64,000 bases of DNA from the NCBI GenBank assembly GCA_947034895.1, contig OX344761.1:36716863-36780862 (forward strand), in the 5' to 3' direction. Below are positions 1 through 12,383 of this stretch, piece after piece. The stretch is from Rhytidiadelphus loreus (lineage: Eukaryota > Streptophyta > Bryopsida > Hypnales > Hylocomiaceae). The position numbers were made by a program, and so were the translations under genes. A model generated the notes under the pieces. The model was given only the letters and a program-made list of their open reading frames with translations. It was not told where the DNA came from and did no database searches. Every line of letters starts with the position of its first letter. The stretch's first letter is position 1.

Positions 1-237
1 TCTTGAGGCCGTGAAAGAGGCCTTCTTTGCTGCAGGTTACATCATAGCACATATGAGGTTTGCTACAAGAGCACAAACAAAATGTAGTTTTCTTTGGAAG
101 TAACAATGTTAAATAAGAAGCATACAGAGGCAATGTTCATGTGCCTGACCTTCACATGGTGTACAACATAAATGTACTGTACAGTACAAGAGTCAAGTGA
201 GGAATGCATGCATATACAAAAAGGTTTTGGGTAAAGC

Positions 238-443
238 TAGGCTGTTTCAAGAACTTTAAGACAGCATCACCAGGAGAACCTTCCCATGATACATGTAGAA
301 GTCTTAATGGTCACAGGGGTCATATGGAAGCCTCCGTATGATCGACGGTATGTTCAGTATGATATTCAGAGTGAGACCTTCCCATGAAGCATGGAAAGAT
401 TGGACTCTCTATGATGTTCTCTAAAAGCTCTTGAAACTGTCTA
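238..443. mobile_element. Small inverted-repeat element (MITE), copy 1
   Basis: The left end (TAGGCTGTTTCAAGAACTTT) and the reverse complement of the right end (TTAGACAGTTTCAAGAGCTT) match closely, so this is a non-autonomous element of about 206 bases with terminal inverted repeats. Related copies lie at 9279-9473 and 11091-11262. No open frame is present. The target-site duplication is not clear, so the superfamily is not assigned. The right terminus supplies the stop codon of the kinesin reading frame. Confidence 0.65.
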
Positions 444-3400
444 ATGTACTGATAACGGTGTACATAATAATGTATATAAAAGATTAGGAATGCTTCGATA
501 GTCTGCGGAGAACGGCGAGACCTGTGCTCCATTCGACTCAAGCTGCGAGCTTCTCATGCCATCGATGTGGCTGCACGGAGAGAGCTGCTCTTCTGCCCCG
601 TTTGGAGGTTTCGTCACTTGCCTAATGATCTCAGTGGACGTCTGCAGCGTCGTTTTCTTCGTCAAGCCTGCAATGAGACATTGCAGTATGCGTATCTCTT
701 CATTCATTTTCATCAATATCTGCTTCTTCACAACTGGATCCTGATTTGGAGGACCATGAATGCGCTTGGCTTTCGCCGCACATCGTAGTGTGTGGACGCT
801 CTCTTGGAAATCCTGCACAACATAACGCCATGATATATATAATGATGCCCTGCCTCAAGGACCAAGGGTTCAAGGTTTGAAATAGATCAATTCAATTGAT
901 CATTTTGTGAAAATATATAACTCAATTTGGGGTCAAATTTTATATCACCAGAATTAAAAAAGAACAATGCATGTATGTTGTCAACAACAGAAAGAAAAAT
1001 TAGACCACAGATAGCCCCCACGTGACTCCCAACGCAGCTAAGAAAAACTCAGGAATATATCCCCATTGTCAGAGGCAATCCACTCTGAGCATCAGAATTC
1101 ATGAATGCCCGATTCTTCTTTTCTTGACGGTATGAGAGAAGAAAAGACTCACCTGCTCAGCAGGAGAAAAGCTGGCCACCAAGAAAGTCTTGCTGCTCCC
1201 ACACAGAGACTCTCGCAGGAGCCAAATCAAAGAGGAGCTTCGGTACGACACAAACTTTCCATTCGACCTGCCGGAACTCAGATTCGTGAAAACCTGCATC
1301 AGTAGTTCCATGACAATCATCCATATTCAGTAACACCACAGAATCACAGAAAAGTAAAATTCATACAGAACATATTACCCGCATAATGAAGTATTCACAT
1401 GGAGAAAATAGCAGAAAGAATGAACACAAGCAGTTAATCACAAGTGGCTACCCCAAATAGAAACGTGTAATTTATATGTCTCTTTTCGTCTAGTCCTTAG
1501 TATAATTGTCACTGATTGAAACATTAAAACACCGTATTTGGCAATTGTAGAATGCTATTATTCTTTATAACCAAATGTCAAAATTACATCAGAAATTAGA
1601 ACTTCGTTCTTTGGAATTAGGGGGCCCAACATACTACCATGTCGTACTTTCATTGGGCACCAGAATTTTCTACATTTTAAACCATCGCATATTCTCTTCC
1701 CTTGAGTAGAGACAACAAACCTCGTTGAGCTGCGCGAGTGAGCGGTTGATGTATTTGGATTCGTAGGTTCTTTCAGCTGAAGGCTTTTGGCACATGGCCA
1801 TCTTCTCACTGCCTGCCAAGCTCCACCGTGCCAAAGCATTCTCATTAGCAAACTATTAGACAATGCACTTACCATGAGTAACCTCAAACTAAGACCAAAG
1901 GCTTAATCCTGCAAGTCTGTCAGAGCTGTCATCTTACTGTTAATCGACAAAGCAAACTTCGAAGACATAAATGCAAACTTGCAAACTATATGCAGTATTC
2001 AAGTTTCGTTTGTAAAAGGCTAAACGTGCGAGTGATAATCCGGTAGAATTTAGAGGATATATACACTATCTGTAAAACTATTACTTAACAATCTCCAATT
2101 GGACAATGGGAGTAAAGTAGGAATCAATGAGAGTTGCACATGAGATAGGAGTCTAGCCTGCAAGATCCACCAAGTTAATATGGCTCACGCTGGTGCCCAT
2201 TGCTTTGTCATTCATATGCATCTGGTCAACCCAACACCCTCATAAATTTCTATCCTCTGGTATATTGTTTCTGAAGAGATTTTGAAAACTCTCTAGTAAT
2301 AAGCTCGAGAACCTGTGAAAAAGGTAAGAAAAAACTGAATTATACCCTTATAAGCTTGATGGTGAAGAGCGTGTGACCACGACTGGACAACCTGTGTGTG
2401 TTCGTGGTCCCAAATGTCCTATTTGCTGCTCCTTGTTTCACTAATGTTTCCATCTCACCAGAAGTCATCACATCCTTCCAAATCAGATCTTCAACATATG
2501 ATCCTGTCAATGAATAGAATTGGATCTCTTGAGTCCAGTCTCCAAGTGATATTTGATATTGGTAACGCGGATTGATCTTAATTTTCCACTAAAACTTCTA
2601 AAAGGAAGGATAGTTGCAATATAAAGACTAAGGTCTAATGGTACCCACTTAATTATATTCTGGTGAATGAAATCGTGTACCTGTTACTGGCTGCTCCCGA
2701 ACTTGAAAACAGTCCTTCTTGACAGGCCCCTGAAAGGAGAAGCTTGAACCCATTCCATCTGTTGATGGCGACTCCACCTGGATATTCACTGGATATTCTT
2801 CATTGTTGTGATCCCGGGTGTGATCCAGTTTCTTGTCAGCCAAGAGGTTCCGGACCTTTCCTTGGTAGATTTCAAGGTAGCTCACCTGTGTGTAACAAAA
2901 CTTTTACCTATCATCCAAACTTAATTTGTAATTTTTCCGTGCAGCTCTCAACTTCAATTACACTACAGAGAGCTACTCTTACACAGTCTTAAGCACTTGA
3001 TGTATCCTAGTCAAGAAGACAATAGGCAGACCAAAGTAGCAGGGTTTAATTCTTCTGTTATGACAAAAAGTAGGTCAGAAAGAGGCATATTGAAAAATTA
3101 TCTCAGAGAATACAACAAAGATATATTAACTAAGCAAGTGATTCTATTGCCTAAAACTATATTTTACCTGAATGGAAAAAACGATGCCACTCATTCGATC
3201 CTCGTGAACACGATGCATCAATTCATGCGCAATCCTTGGCACCTGTTTAATCATCCAGTTTATAAATATCAGTTGAACAACACAAAGGAATACAGCGCTA
3301 AGTGAAAAATATCTGCGTATTGGTTTTCTTAACCTAAATCCAAGCTGTGACTTAATTTGGAAACATCCATAAAGAAACAAGCACGCCCTTCATAGATCAA

Positions 3401-5718
3401 CTGAAGTATTCATACTCAGTAGATTTCGTGAACGTTTTTAGAATCTGAACAAACATCAAAGCATCTAATTTAGATATTCGAAGAGCTGCAACTCACAAGG
3501 CCTCTGCCGCAAAAAGTACCGTCGCCCATCATGGTATACGTCTTGCCAGAACCCATTTGTCCATACGCCATGATCTACATGTAACTCACAATTGTTAGCC
3601 ACAATTGAATGGGTTGATTTTACAACATGTAATTGCCAGGATTATCGACCAATGCTTACAGCTGGAAAGCATCAAAAAACATTTGACAATCGTGAATTCG
3701 GTGGAAGAAAGATTATGCATTTACCGTAGTATTGAAACCATCCAGGGCATACTCAATGCAAGGTAGGCCAAAAGTTTCAAACATCCGTTTCTGAGACTCC
3801 GCCTTTCGCTGTCGATTCCCGCGAGGCAGAAAGCTATCGTCCAACACGTAGTCCACGTCAAATTGAAGCGTCTCCGCTTTCGTCTTCATGGTGCCTTGCC
3901 GGAGATAATTGTAATCCTTCACAATTACCTTGTCCTTTTGAGAGCACAAAACCTGCAAAGAAAGTAATATCGTTTATCAATGTGGAGGAAGACAAATCCT
4001 TCAACCAAGTAATATCCAGTTTGAACAGCTCCCTGACAATTAGTCACTGGAGATATATTTTTCATATTCAAGCCGTGTTACTAATGTCAAAGACTATAGG
4101 ATAGGGTAGAGATGCCATTGACTGCATCCTTCAGGACACTATCTGCACAATACAATTGCAAGATCACATAATATGAAAGTCGGTTCCCTCCCTGTAAACT
4201 CTATCCACGTTATCATCTATTGTAGAATTGCTAGACAGTTCTTGTATGATCAACTTTTATTCTCTGGGAAAATGAAAACAACTACGTGCGGGGGATGTGT
4301 AGTGAAGGGAAAACTTGCATTTAATGGAATTTTAGATATTCATAACTAAATACAATCATATATCATTATATATATGACTAGTGAACCATTTTTTGTTTTG
4401 TGGACGTTTCAAGACAGAATCAGCAATAGTTGTAGGAAGCTTCAAATCATTTAACAAAATTTTGAATTTGCCAAGCGACTAGAAACTTGGCTTGTGCAGT
4501 CAAAACAGTATGTCTACCATACATTAAAAAACTGCAATTAAAAATATAATATATAATAAACTTTAAGACAACAAGAAACTCACTGAGTGGCAGAAACATG
4601 CTTATGCTTGTGTGAAGAAGTTAAAATGACCTGTTTTAGCGGACAAACTTTTTCATGTTCGTTGAATGGTCTCATCCTCACACACACACTCACCTGCACA
4701 TCATTCCAATCAGAATTAGTAAGGCATCTCCATTTTACCTTCTAACATACATTCTCTTTAACCCCTACAAACCCAAGATTTCATTTGTTTGAAGGACCAA
4801 TTTGACCATGTTGTGAGACCAAAGAGGAGTCGCTTACTTTCTCAGTTTGAGCTTTGTGGGTGCCAGTGGACGAAAGAACAGACTTCGGGGTGTGGGACTC
4901 GCTTATTGATTCTGTGGACCACGTTTTGACGCGGCCATTGAGCCCCTGCAAAATATTCCTTGACTCGTTCTTCTTCCCACAGCAGTCATGGTGCAAATAC
5001 CCTTTTGGAGGTGCCGTCTTGGGCCTCGCCGAGTCCCATTCAAAATCCACCTCAGAGACAACAGTCTGGAAACGAGGTTTCTTTCCTTCTCCATTTTCAC
5101 AACTACTGTCAGATGCGCCTGTGCTTTGGTCAAACTCGTAGGAAATGCGCTGGGCTAATTGCAGGTGCTCATGGATGTGTGGAGCTGTTCTAGGCCTTGT
5201 GGCATGGATCATCTCCACCTCTTGAAAACGATCTGCGTCGTCTTTGTGCACCCACTCGGCTGTGGCTCCTCTCCTGAAGTTGTCCTTCGTCAACACTTGG
5301 AGAAAATCCATGTACTCTTGCAGATTCTCCTGCAATCCCTTCTCAATATCTGTCCCATAAAAGAGAAGTCACGAACAAAAAAATCAAGGCACAAAAGAGC
5401 TTGAAAATTCTAGGCATAATTGCAGGCATATTAGCCAGTTCATTATTTTAAGCCAAGGGCAAGTCAACCTCGTAAGCATGATATGAAGATAACAAAACGT
5501 CAACAAAATTCCAGTTACATGAATTCGGTTGATCGCTAAGATATGAACAAGCTAATTTCCTTGCCTCGAATAGTATCAAGAGTTTTCACTTCTGGATGTT
5601 TGCTACTTCTATTGTCATCGCCCAACTTTGATCCCAGTACATCAATCTCCGACAGGATCTGGCCAACCACATCATTCAAAAACCAATAGAGTGTGTCAAA
5701 GCGAGCAAGGCAGACGCC
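441..5718 (-). CDS. Kinesin motor protein, multi-exon, N-terminus incomplete
   Basis: A microtubule motor ATPase. Exons in coding order: about 5718-5565, 5349-4838, 3952-3725, 3574-3497, 3242-3168, 2885-2681, 2503-2346, 2221-2158, 1812-1721, 1293-1153 and 812-441. All junction phases agree from the second exon to the stop, giving about 640 residues. An N-terminal extension of roughly 200 residues without a recognised domain precedes the motor. Motor motifs in order are FETFGLPCIEYAL, the P-loop GQMGSGKT, VSYLEIYQGKVRNLL, YVEDLIW, switch I SSRGH, switch II DLAGSE split by an intron, and the end-of-motor motif SFSPAEQ. The P-loop surroundings and the VREQPV/YVEDL block look most like the kinesin-3 class, but this subfamily call is inference. 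Switch I has Gly where SSRSH has Ser, and the usual YRSSKLT reads YRSSSLI. Two introns appear to start with GC. The true start codon was not found. The tail is short, with no obvious long coiled coil. Confidence 0.85.
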
Positions 5719-5724
5719 TCGCAA

Positions 5725-6943
5725 ACTCCAAGTCCATGGAAACTACTGTAACGTAACCTTTCTCTGCTTTCACCGCAACTGGGAGATCATGACATTCTTA
5801 AGCTATTATAGTTACACATTGACTGACTGGGCTCCCCAAATAATAACTATCCTAGTTTGAATGTATGATGAGTGTGCTACTGTCGATGATAGTGAGGCAA
5901 GTGAGGAGAAGATTAAAAGTGTCATTGTAGAGAAGGCTATGTTAAAGAGGTCCAAGTGTATAAGGTGATTACTGACAGGGTTTTCCTTCAACAGTCTTGA
6001 ACTCATGATGTAGAGAATGTGTCGAAAGAAGAAAGATGCCACAGGATCTGAGGAGCTTGAATACCTGATCCTCCCTGAGGAGATCGGCTCACGGTATTTG
6101 AAGCTCCTTTCAAGAATATTATGATTATTGCAAAGGTATTGAGCAATAACAAACTCTGGTTTTGAAACAGCATTTGTGGCAGTTACAAAAGTCAAAGTGC
6201 AACACAATTTAGTGTTACTACTGTGGGGGAAATTAGGTCATCAAATACCATACCTCCATGAGAAAAAGGCCCAAAACCGGTAGCAAAAAAACGAACTCTA
6301 GGTCTTGGCTTTACAGCTCATGCTCATCATTATCACCATCAGGCCTCTCACATCGTCGAGTCTCACCAAAATTAAGTCTCCTGCTGCACGCGTACCACAA
6401 ACTCAAGTCCCAACAGAAAACGAGAACCCTAATTACTCCTCCAAAAGTCAAACAAAATGGCACCCAAACCACAACAAACACACGCAACTGGCCACTACTA
6501 GCAATTTGAGCGTTGAGCTTGGAATCAATCCCTTTAATGCCCCTTTAATCCCCTTTCGGAATTTAATTCATTTCCTAAAAATGCTCGGAAGGCTGGAAAT
6601 TGACTCATTGCGATATAGTTTCAGTAAACAAATTAGAGCTCAAAATTCGTTAATCCCCAAAACCGAATTGCAGCAGAGACAACAATTGAGGAAATTATAC
6701 CATTGGAGCTTGCAACTGGCAAAGAGGAGGCTGTTCCTGCGTTGTGGATGACAGAAAGTAGTTGGAAGTTTGTCGCTGTCAATTCAACTGTCCATCCCCT
6801 GCGGACGTCGACCGGTGGTCGCAAGACACGGGAATCACAGACTTGGAGCTTGAAGAACCCGTCCATTTCAAATTTTGCATTAGATTTCGACGGAGGTTCA
6901 AATTTTGCTTTAGATTTCTTCAGAGTTTGTACACTGTGTGGCG
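5725..6943. other. Divergent upstream region between kinesin and Kdo transferase
   Basis: No convincing gene. The region should hold the 5' end of the kinesin gene and the promoter and leader of the Kdo transferase gene. Bases 5990-6130 are open in more than one frame on both strands with coding-like composition, so a missing first kinesin exon could be there, but I cannot choose a frame. An imperfect 30-base tandem duplication starting TTCAAATTTTGC lies at about 6867-6926, directly before the Kdo transferase start. Confidence 0.4.
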
Positions 6944-9900
6944 ATGGCGATGGCGATGGATGACAGGTCCGGAGGATGGGCGAGAGTGTTGTACTCCGGC
7001 ATGATGAAGTCCATCTCGCCATTGCTGTTTCTCAATTTGCAGTACCGTCGTTGGCAAGGCGGGGAGCAGTACTGGCGCTGGCGGGAGCGCATGGGGTACC
7101 CATCACGGGAGCGCCCGTCTGGTTTGCTCATCTGGTTTCACGCCGTCTCTGTGGGTATGTTTTGGATCCCCAATGTGACAATGCGAATTTGAGAACCTTA
7201 AACCCTAAACCCTGCATTTTCTGCATCTAATTGTAATCTGTTGTCAACCTCTGAAGTAGTACCAAAGGGCTCAAATTGTGATTTGTGTAATCTTTTCGCA
7301 GTTTTGAGTAGATCTTGCGGAGACTTTCTTTTGTGCGATTTTGTTTATTTTCGTACTAACACGTGCAATCTTCTTCACTGATACTCCGTATAAAATTTGG
7401 TCCCATCTGAATTTTATTTTTCACAATATGACCAATTGCTTTAGTTCTTTCAAAAAGGATGAAACCTTGGTCCTTTAGAGTTTGAAGGCAAAGTGTTGGT
7501 TTGAATTGCAGGAGAAGGAATTTCAGCAATTCCTGTCATCTTGCGTTGCCGAGAAGCGCGACCGCTCATCACCATACTAATGACAACCTCCACTGCCGCT
7601 GCTCAGTAAGTGCAACGATATAATGCAACTCCTGAACATGCTTTCTTTTCTAAGGCTGCAAGAGAGGTCGTCACTCCCTTCCGCAATGCAGGACCGTGAT
7701 TTTATCATGAGAATGATATTTCAAGTTTCAATCATTTCAAGCTTGAAATGTAGAAAGGACCGAAAAGTGGGATAGCGTATTGCATCCATGAACATTCTTG
7801 AGAATCGATGAAATCCACCTTTGGAATCCATGATTAGTGAGTCCAGGAAAAGGAATCCAGATTGAGATCATGTGGTTTTTGCAAAGGCAAGTGTCGTTCA
7901 CGTTAGAATTATCTATATCCTTTCATCTAATCCTTGGTTCACATGTCAAGGATGTGTGCTCATGTGATAGTGATTGCATGCCTGACATAAGTGGCTTCTC
8001 AAGTGGGGAAGTTCTTCGATGTTATCGTGCTTTAAATTCATTTTGTGCTACACTGAAAAGTGTGCAAGCTCTATACTACTCTAGAATGTTATCTAGTTTG
8101 CTGGAACGATGTTTATGAAGCTTCGAAAGTGCTTAAAGTCTCTTACAGTCTTTTGCGCGCAGCTCGGTTTTGGAGCAGCGTCTTCCACCGGAAGTGATAT
8201 TGCAGGTGGCTTTTCTGTCATCTCAATACTGTGAAAGTCGATTGTTTGAATTCTTTACATAATTTATTTTCTTCTGGAATAATGTGAAGACTTCAAAATT
8301 GTTTCTTGCAAGTGCTTTCCTTGGCAAAGAGATCGCTGTCTGGGAATGTGCCTTTCTGCTGACGTTGTGAATGTATGGGTTGCGCTATGGTTGGACAGAA
8401 AGGCAATACCGCCATGATTTCTTGAAGGGTGTTCTTCCTTCATTTTTTTTTTTTTTTTCTTTTTGCAGATACTGAACAAAGACACTAACACATTCATTGC
8501 ACTTCATGTTGATTGTGCAGTTTGCACCAGTAGATACACCAATGGCTGTCGACAGATTTTTGCTGCATTGGGCTCCAGAAGCTGCTATTTTCATGGAGAG
8601 TGAATTGTGGCCAACTCTCATTCTCATGGCTGCTCACAAGGGTGTACGTCTTGAATACGCTTTCAATCTCAAATTTTCAACATCAGGCTCGTATAGACAC
8701 TGTAGAATTGTCACCCGCATCACATTTTGTGGCCTCTATTTAAAAGTGGCATGATGAGATTAACCCCTGAAGAACAAATTGGGTCTTACATTTTTTTTTT
8801 CACTTTGATTAGGTCTTACGGGGACTTTCTTTGGTACAATTTTCACTTGTTTTCTGACCAACACATGCAATGTTTTTCAGTGATTCTCGTGATGTAATGT
8901 TTGACCCTGTTGAAATTGTTTTTTCACAACATGATCAATCGATCTGGTGATTTTCAAACCATGATTCTTTGGTCCTTTAGGGGGGTAGGATCCTTGATTT
9001 TGCAACCAATGTCAAGGATGGCAGATGGTTACTCAGGAGTTAGTTGATATTTTGTTTTTGTGCTTTTTTCTAAATTTTTGGATGTACTATGTCGGTGCAG
9101 ATCCCGTTGGCACTCCTCAATGCACGTATGTCATTCAAGTCTTTTGAGCGATGGTCAGCACCACCTTTGCAACCTCTTGTTGCTGCCATGCTAGCACGAT
9201 TCTCACTTGTAGCTCCGCTGGTAGTATTCTTTCCAGCTATCTACCAATCTCTTGCAAGAAACAAGATTTTCTATAAAATCAGACTGTTTGAGGAACTTTT
9301 GATGGCATCATAAAGAGAATCTTCTCCGTGATTCGTGGAGTGGCATCTGTATGATTACAAAGATTGTTAAACGCCTCCCTATGGTACTTGGGGAGGCCTC
9401 CATATGATCATTGTGACCATAGAGAAACCTCCTCATGAATTAAGGTGAGGATTATCTTGTTGAGGTTGTCTAAGAGCAACCGTGCCTGTAATGCAACATG
9501 CCATGGAACGTTCATGAAGTTGCGATGTAGAAAGATCTACCTGTGCACCACGCACAGTTGTGAGCTTGACTAGGAACTTTCATGCTGTTGGCGAATAATC
9601 TTCAGACTGTACTGACTGTTGGTATACAACGCTTTAATTAGCTTCTTAGGTATGGAGTTCATGTTTAGTAAGATTACCGGTACTGACCTCTTCATCGGGC
9701 TGGGCAACCAGAGCACCAAAGAGGCTATACGTTACCAGATCTTGGGAGCCTCTCCCTCTATCATTCACTTCGCGGGAAACTTGAAGTACGGTGAGTTACT
9801 TCAACATGACTCTTTCTCCCACACATTGAGCTCGTTCTGAAATGGAAATATTTTCCTCAGTATTAGAGATAATTGGTAAGTCTCACCCATTCTTTACACC

Positions 9901-12150
9901 TTTTGTTACACCTTCTTTACAATTTGAATTCTTATTAATAAGTGTAATTGATAAATCAGTGGAGAACACCGTACCTCACTAATCCAACTACACCCTTATG
10001 AAGTCAGATCAAATCAAGCAATGGCGTTACACAATAAGAGATGGAAATTGGAAGATGAAAATCAGTTTTGTGTTTCCGCTTGCTCCTCTTAAAATAAATT
10101 TTGATGATTCAATGGAGTTTTTAATAGTACAATAGACTAATAGAGCTTCTACAAACTCAAATCGTTAAGCAAGTTTAGCATCGGAGTTGCACAACATGAG
10201 GAACAAGGTTGTAAGATGAATAGGAGGGTGAAACTCAACAACTCAACATTTGTCTTTCAATAGGATGCATACAATATGGATACTCGACTTGAGTTGCTTC
10301 TCGTTGCTCTGATTCCATTGTCTTGAACTTCCAGCTTGTGCAGTAGGGGATGCCCAAAAGAAGACGGACTTTGGAATGGTTGATATTGAGGCTGCCCTAG
10401 TTGATCGTAAAGTCTGGCTCGCTGCGTCGACTCACGCTGAAGAAGAAAATGGTAACTCCGTTACTTTACAGACGAAACTTGTATATACTCCAATGATGTA
10501 TAAGAACACTCTCTCCATTCTTCCGATGTAAATAATACACTTGAACGTAATATATTCACTATTGGATATACCTCTATGTATACTTCTGTTTTTCCTTGCT
10601 GACATGATCAAATGTTGGAAAGTGTTTGTGGGATGCTCGCAGCAATTTCCAGAATCCACAAAGAGCTGAAGAATTGGATTCCACATCTGCTGACCATTAT
10701 TGTCCCCAGGCAGCCCAGCCGCGGACAAATCATAATGACTGTGAGTTCGCCTTGAGTTTACATAAGCAGTAGATTCCTTAGAGTAGTTGATAACGGGCTA
10801 GTATTTCAAGTTTTAATTGACTAACCGAAGTGGTGTCCCTGAATGGTTGGAGCAGCATTTCCAACAACAAGGCTTTAGAGTTGCTGTACGATCCAAAGGT
10901 CATCAAATATCGAGAAACATCGACGTTTATGTGGCTGATACTTTAGGTTCGTTCCTAGACAATATGCAGATTATGAATGGACGTTACCTTGACATTTTCT
11001 CTGCTTTTGTCAATCAAGGCACTTCATTGTCTGATGCAATTGTTGTGCTTAATTTTGGTACTCGCATCACCAACAAGCTTTTCATTAAACTTAGATTGTT
11101 TCAGGAAACTTTCGGAAGGAAAATCTTCTCCATGGTCCATGGGGCGTGGTTACAGTGATCACGTGGAGGCCTCCGTACGATCTGAGACCATAAGGAGAAC
11201 TCCCATGAAAATATGGAGAATTCTCTTCATGATGTCGTCAAAAAGTTCTTGAAACGATCTAATTTTAACAGAGCCTTGATTCGCTTTTTGTTGCCTGTTT
11301 CATTCACCTCCCATCTAAAATGCCATATCAGGTGAACTCAACCAATTTTATGCAATGGTGCCAATCGCATTTGTGGGAGGCTCTCTTGTTCAAGGTTTAG
11401 CGGGACACAATATTGCGGAAGCTGCTGCTGCAGGCTGTGTTGTCCTGACAGGTACACATCTAATATCTTCCATGAAGGCTTCAGTTGCCTCATATACTAA
11501 TCGAATTGTTCGATTGAGATCTTTATAGAGTATAATTCGACCAGCTACCATTTCCATTCTTATGGTTCTTGTGTACTCGGTGTAAAAAGTGGTGTTAGCC
11601 AGAGTGTTGGAGCAAAATTCAGGTGAACCTTCAGACTAGATTCACTTTGCTAACACCACTTTTTACACCGAGTGCACAAGAACCATAAGAATGGAAATGG
11701 TAGCTGGCCGAATTATTCAAAAAATGATGAATTTACAAAAAGGAAGACACTTCTGCAGATACTTATGGTTTCCAAATATCATGCAGGATATCACATTGGT
11801 CACTTTCAAGAGATGGCACGGGAAATGCAAAAAATGTCACCCATATCTGTGCAACAAGTAAGCATATATTAGACTAAATTTTGGAGTTCATCGACAGCAA
11901 TATTTAGGAGAATAGAGGCATTACACTTCTTGCTATTTGTCTGCAACAATGCATAATGACTGCTTCGATTGGTACACAGGTTGATGAGAAGGGGTTGTCT
12001 GACACTCTGCGCAAATTCCTCACTGATGAGACCAGTCTGGACGAAAGGAGGGCGGCTGCTGAAGGTGCACTCAGTGCTGCAGCGTGTGGCGTTATCACAC
12101 GAGTATGGGAATTACTAGAATCATGTATATTGAAGAAAGGACTCAGTTGA
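6944..12150 (+). CDS. KDTA: Kdo transferase, GT30 family (WaaA/KDTA-like)
   Basis: The bacterial family moves Kdo (3-deoxy-manno-octulosonate) from CMP-Kdo to lipid A precursors; the Arabidopsis homologue is known as a mitochondrial protein of unsettled role. Twelve exons: 6944-7154, 7512-7605, 8163-8205, 8521-8643, 9101-9220, 9712-9790, 10344-10451, 10643-10740, 10856-10946, 11332-11451, 11787-11857 and 11980-12150. They sum to 1,329 bases, 442 residues, close to the plant family length. Diagnostic motifs are WFHAVSVGE near residues 64-72 (Glu72 aligns with the catalytic base), FAPVDTP, FMESELWP, PLALLNARMS, FAGNLKY, VWLAASTHAEEE, IIVPRQP and VGGSLVQGLAGHN followed by EAAAAGC. The start is the first ATG of three in a repeated GCGATG run; an upstream in-frame GTG was not used. 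The family motif VPRHP reads VPRQP here, which may matter for activity. Introns 5 and 9 carry MITE copies and intron 10 a long hairpin. The gene appears intact. Confidence 0.93.
7199..7213 (+). promoter_or_regulatory. Telo-box in intron 1 of the Kdo transferase gene
   Basis: Two tandem AAACCCT units lie 45 bases into the first intron. Plant telo-boxes of this form are known near 5' ends of growth-related genes. A functional role here is inference. Confidence 0.35.
9279..9473. mobile_element. MITE copy 2, inside Kdo transferase intron 5
   Basis: The left end reads CAGACTGTTTGAGGAACTTT and the right end runs into GTTGTCTAAGAG, matching the other two copies with more divergence, especially at the right terminus. 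It contains the internal block GGAGGCCTCCATATGATC shared with copies 1 and 3. It lies wholly within intron 5 (9221-9711), so it need not disturb the coding sequence. Confidence 0.55.
11091..11262. mobile_element. MITE copy 3, inside Kdo transferase intron 9
   Basis: The ends TTAGATTGTTTCAGGAAACT and, reverse-complemented, TTAGATCGTTTCAAGAACTT are terminal inverted repeats of about 20 bases. The centre carries the palindromic GGAGGCCTCC block. At about 172 bases it is the shortest copy. It sits in intron 9 (10947-11331). Confidence 0.62.
11532..11716. repeat. Long near-perfect hairpin in Kdo transferase intron 10
   Basis: Bases 11532-11599 and 11649-11716 are inverted copies of 68 bases that differ at only two positions by my reading, separated by a 49-base loop. 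As RNA this would fold into a very stable stem. It could be a recently formed palindromic MITE, a foldback element or a small-RNA precursor; nothing in the sequence decides between these. It lies between exons 10 and 11. Confidence 0.8.
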
Positions 12151-12383
12151 AAAAATTTCTTGTGCCTCAGTGCCTAGTTGTACGGATATTTTCGGATTTC
12201 GAGAATAGCTGCAATGGTGCAGTTTATGCATAGCTTTTACAAATGGCATAAAATAATTAAATCAAGTATTACTTTTCAACAATGGACTTCTAATATGCTC
12301 CATATGTTTTTTGTTTCCCATGTTTCATCTATTGTTCTCTGCTTCAACTCTTTTTGGTGTCACTGAAATTTCTGAAGTCCAGA
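12151..12383. other. Spacer between convergent genes
   Basis: AT-rich spacer holding the expected 3' end of the Kdo transferase transcript. No further feature was seen. Confidence 0.4.

Noticed and set aside
5812..6207. 131-codon minus frame upstream of kinesin
   Set aside because: Open on both strands with no recognised motif; it may contain a kinesin first exon, but I could not choose a frame or splice site.
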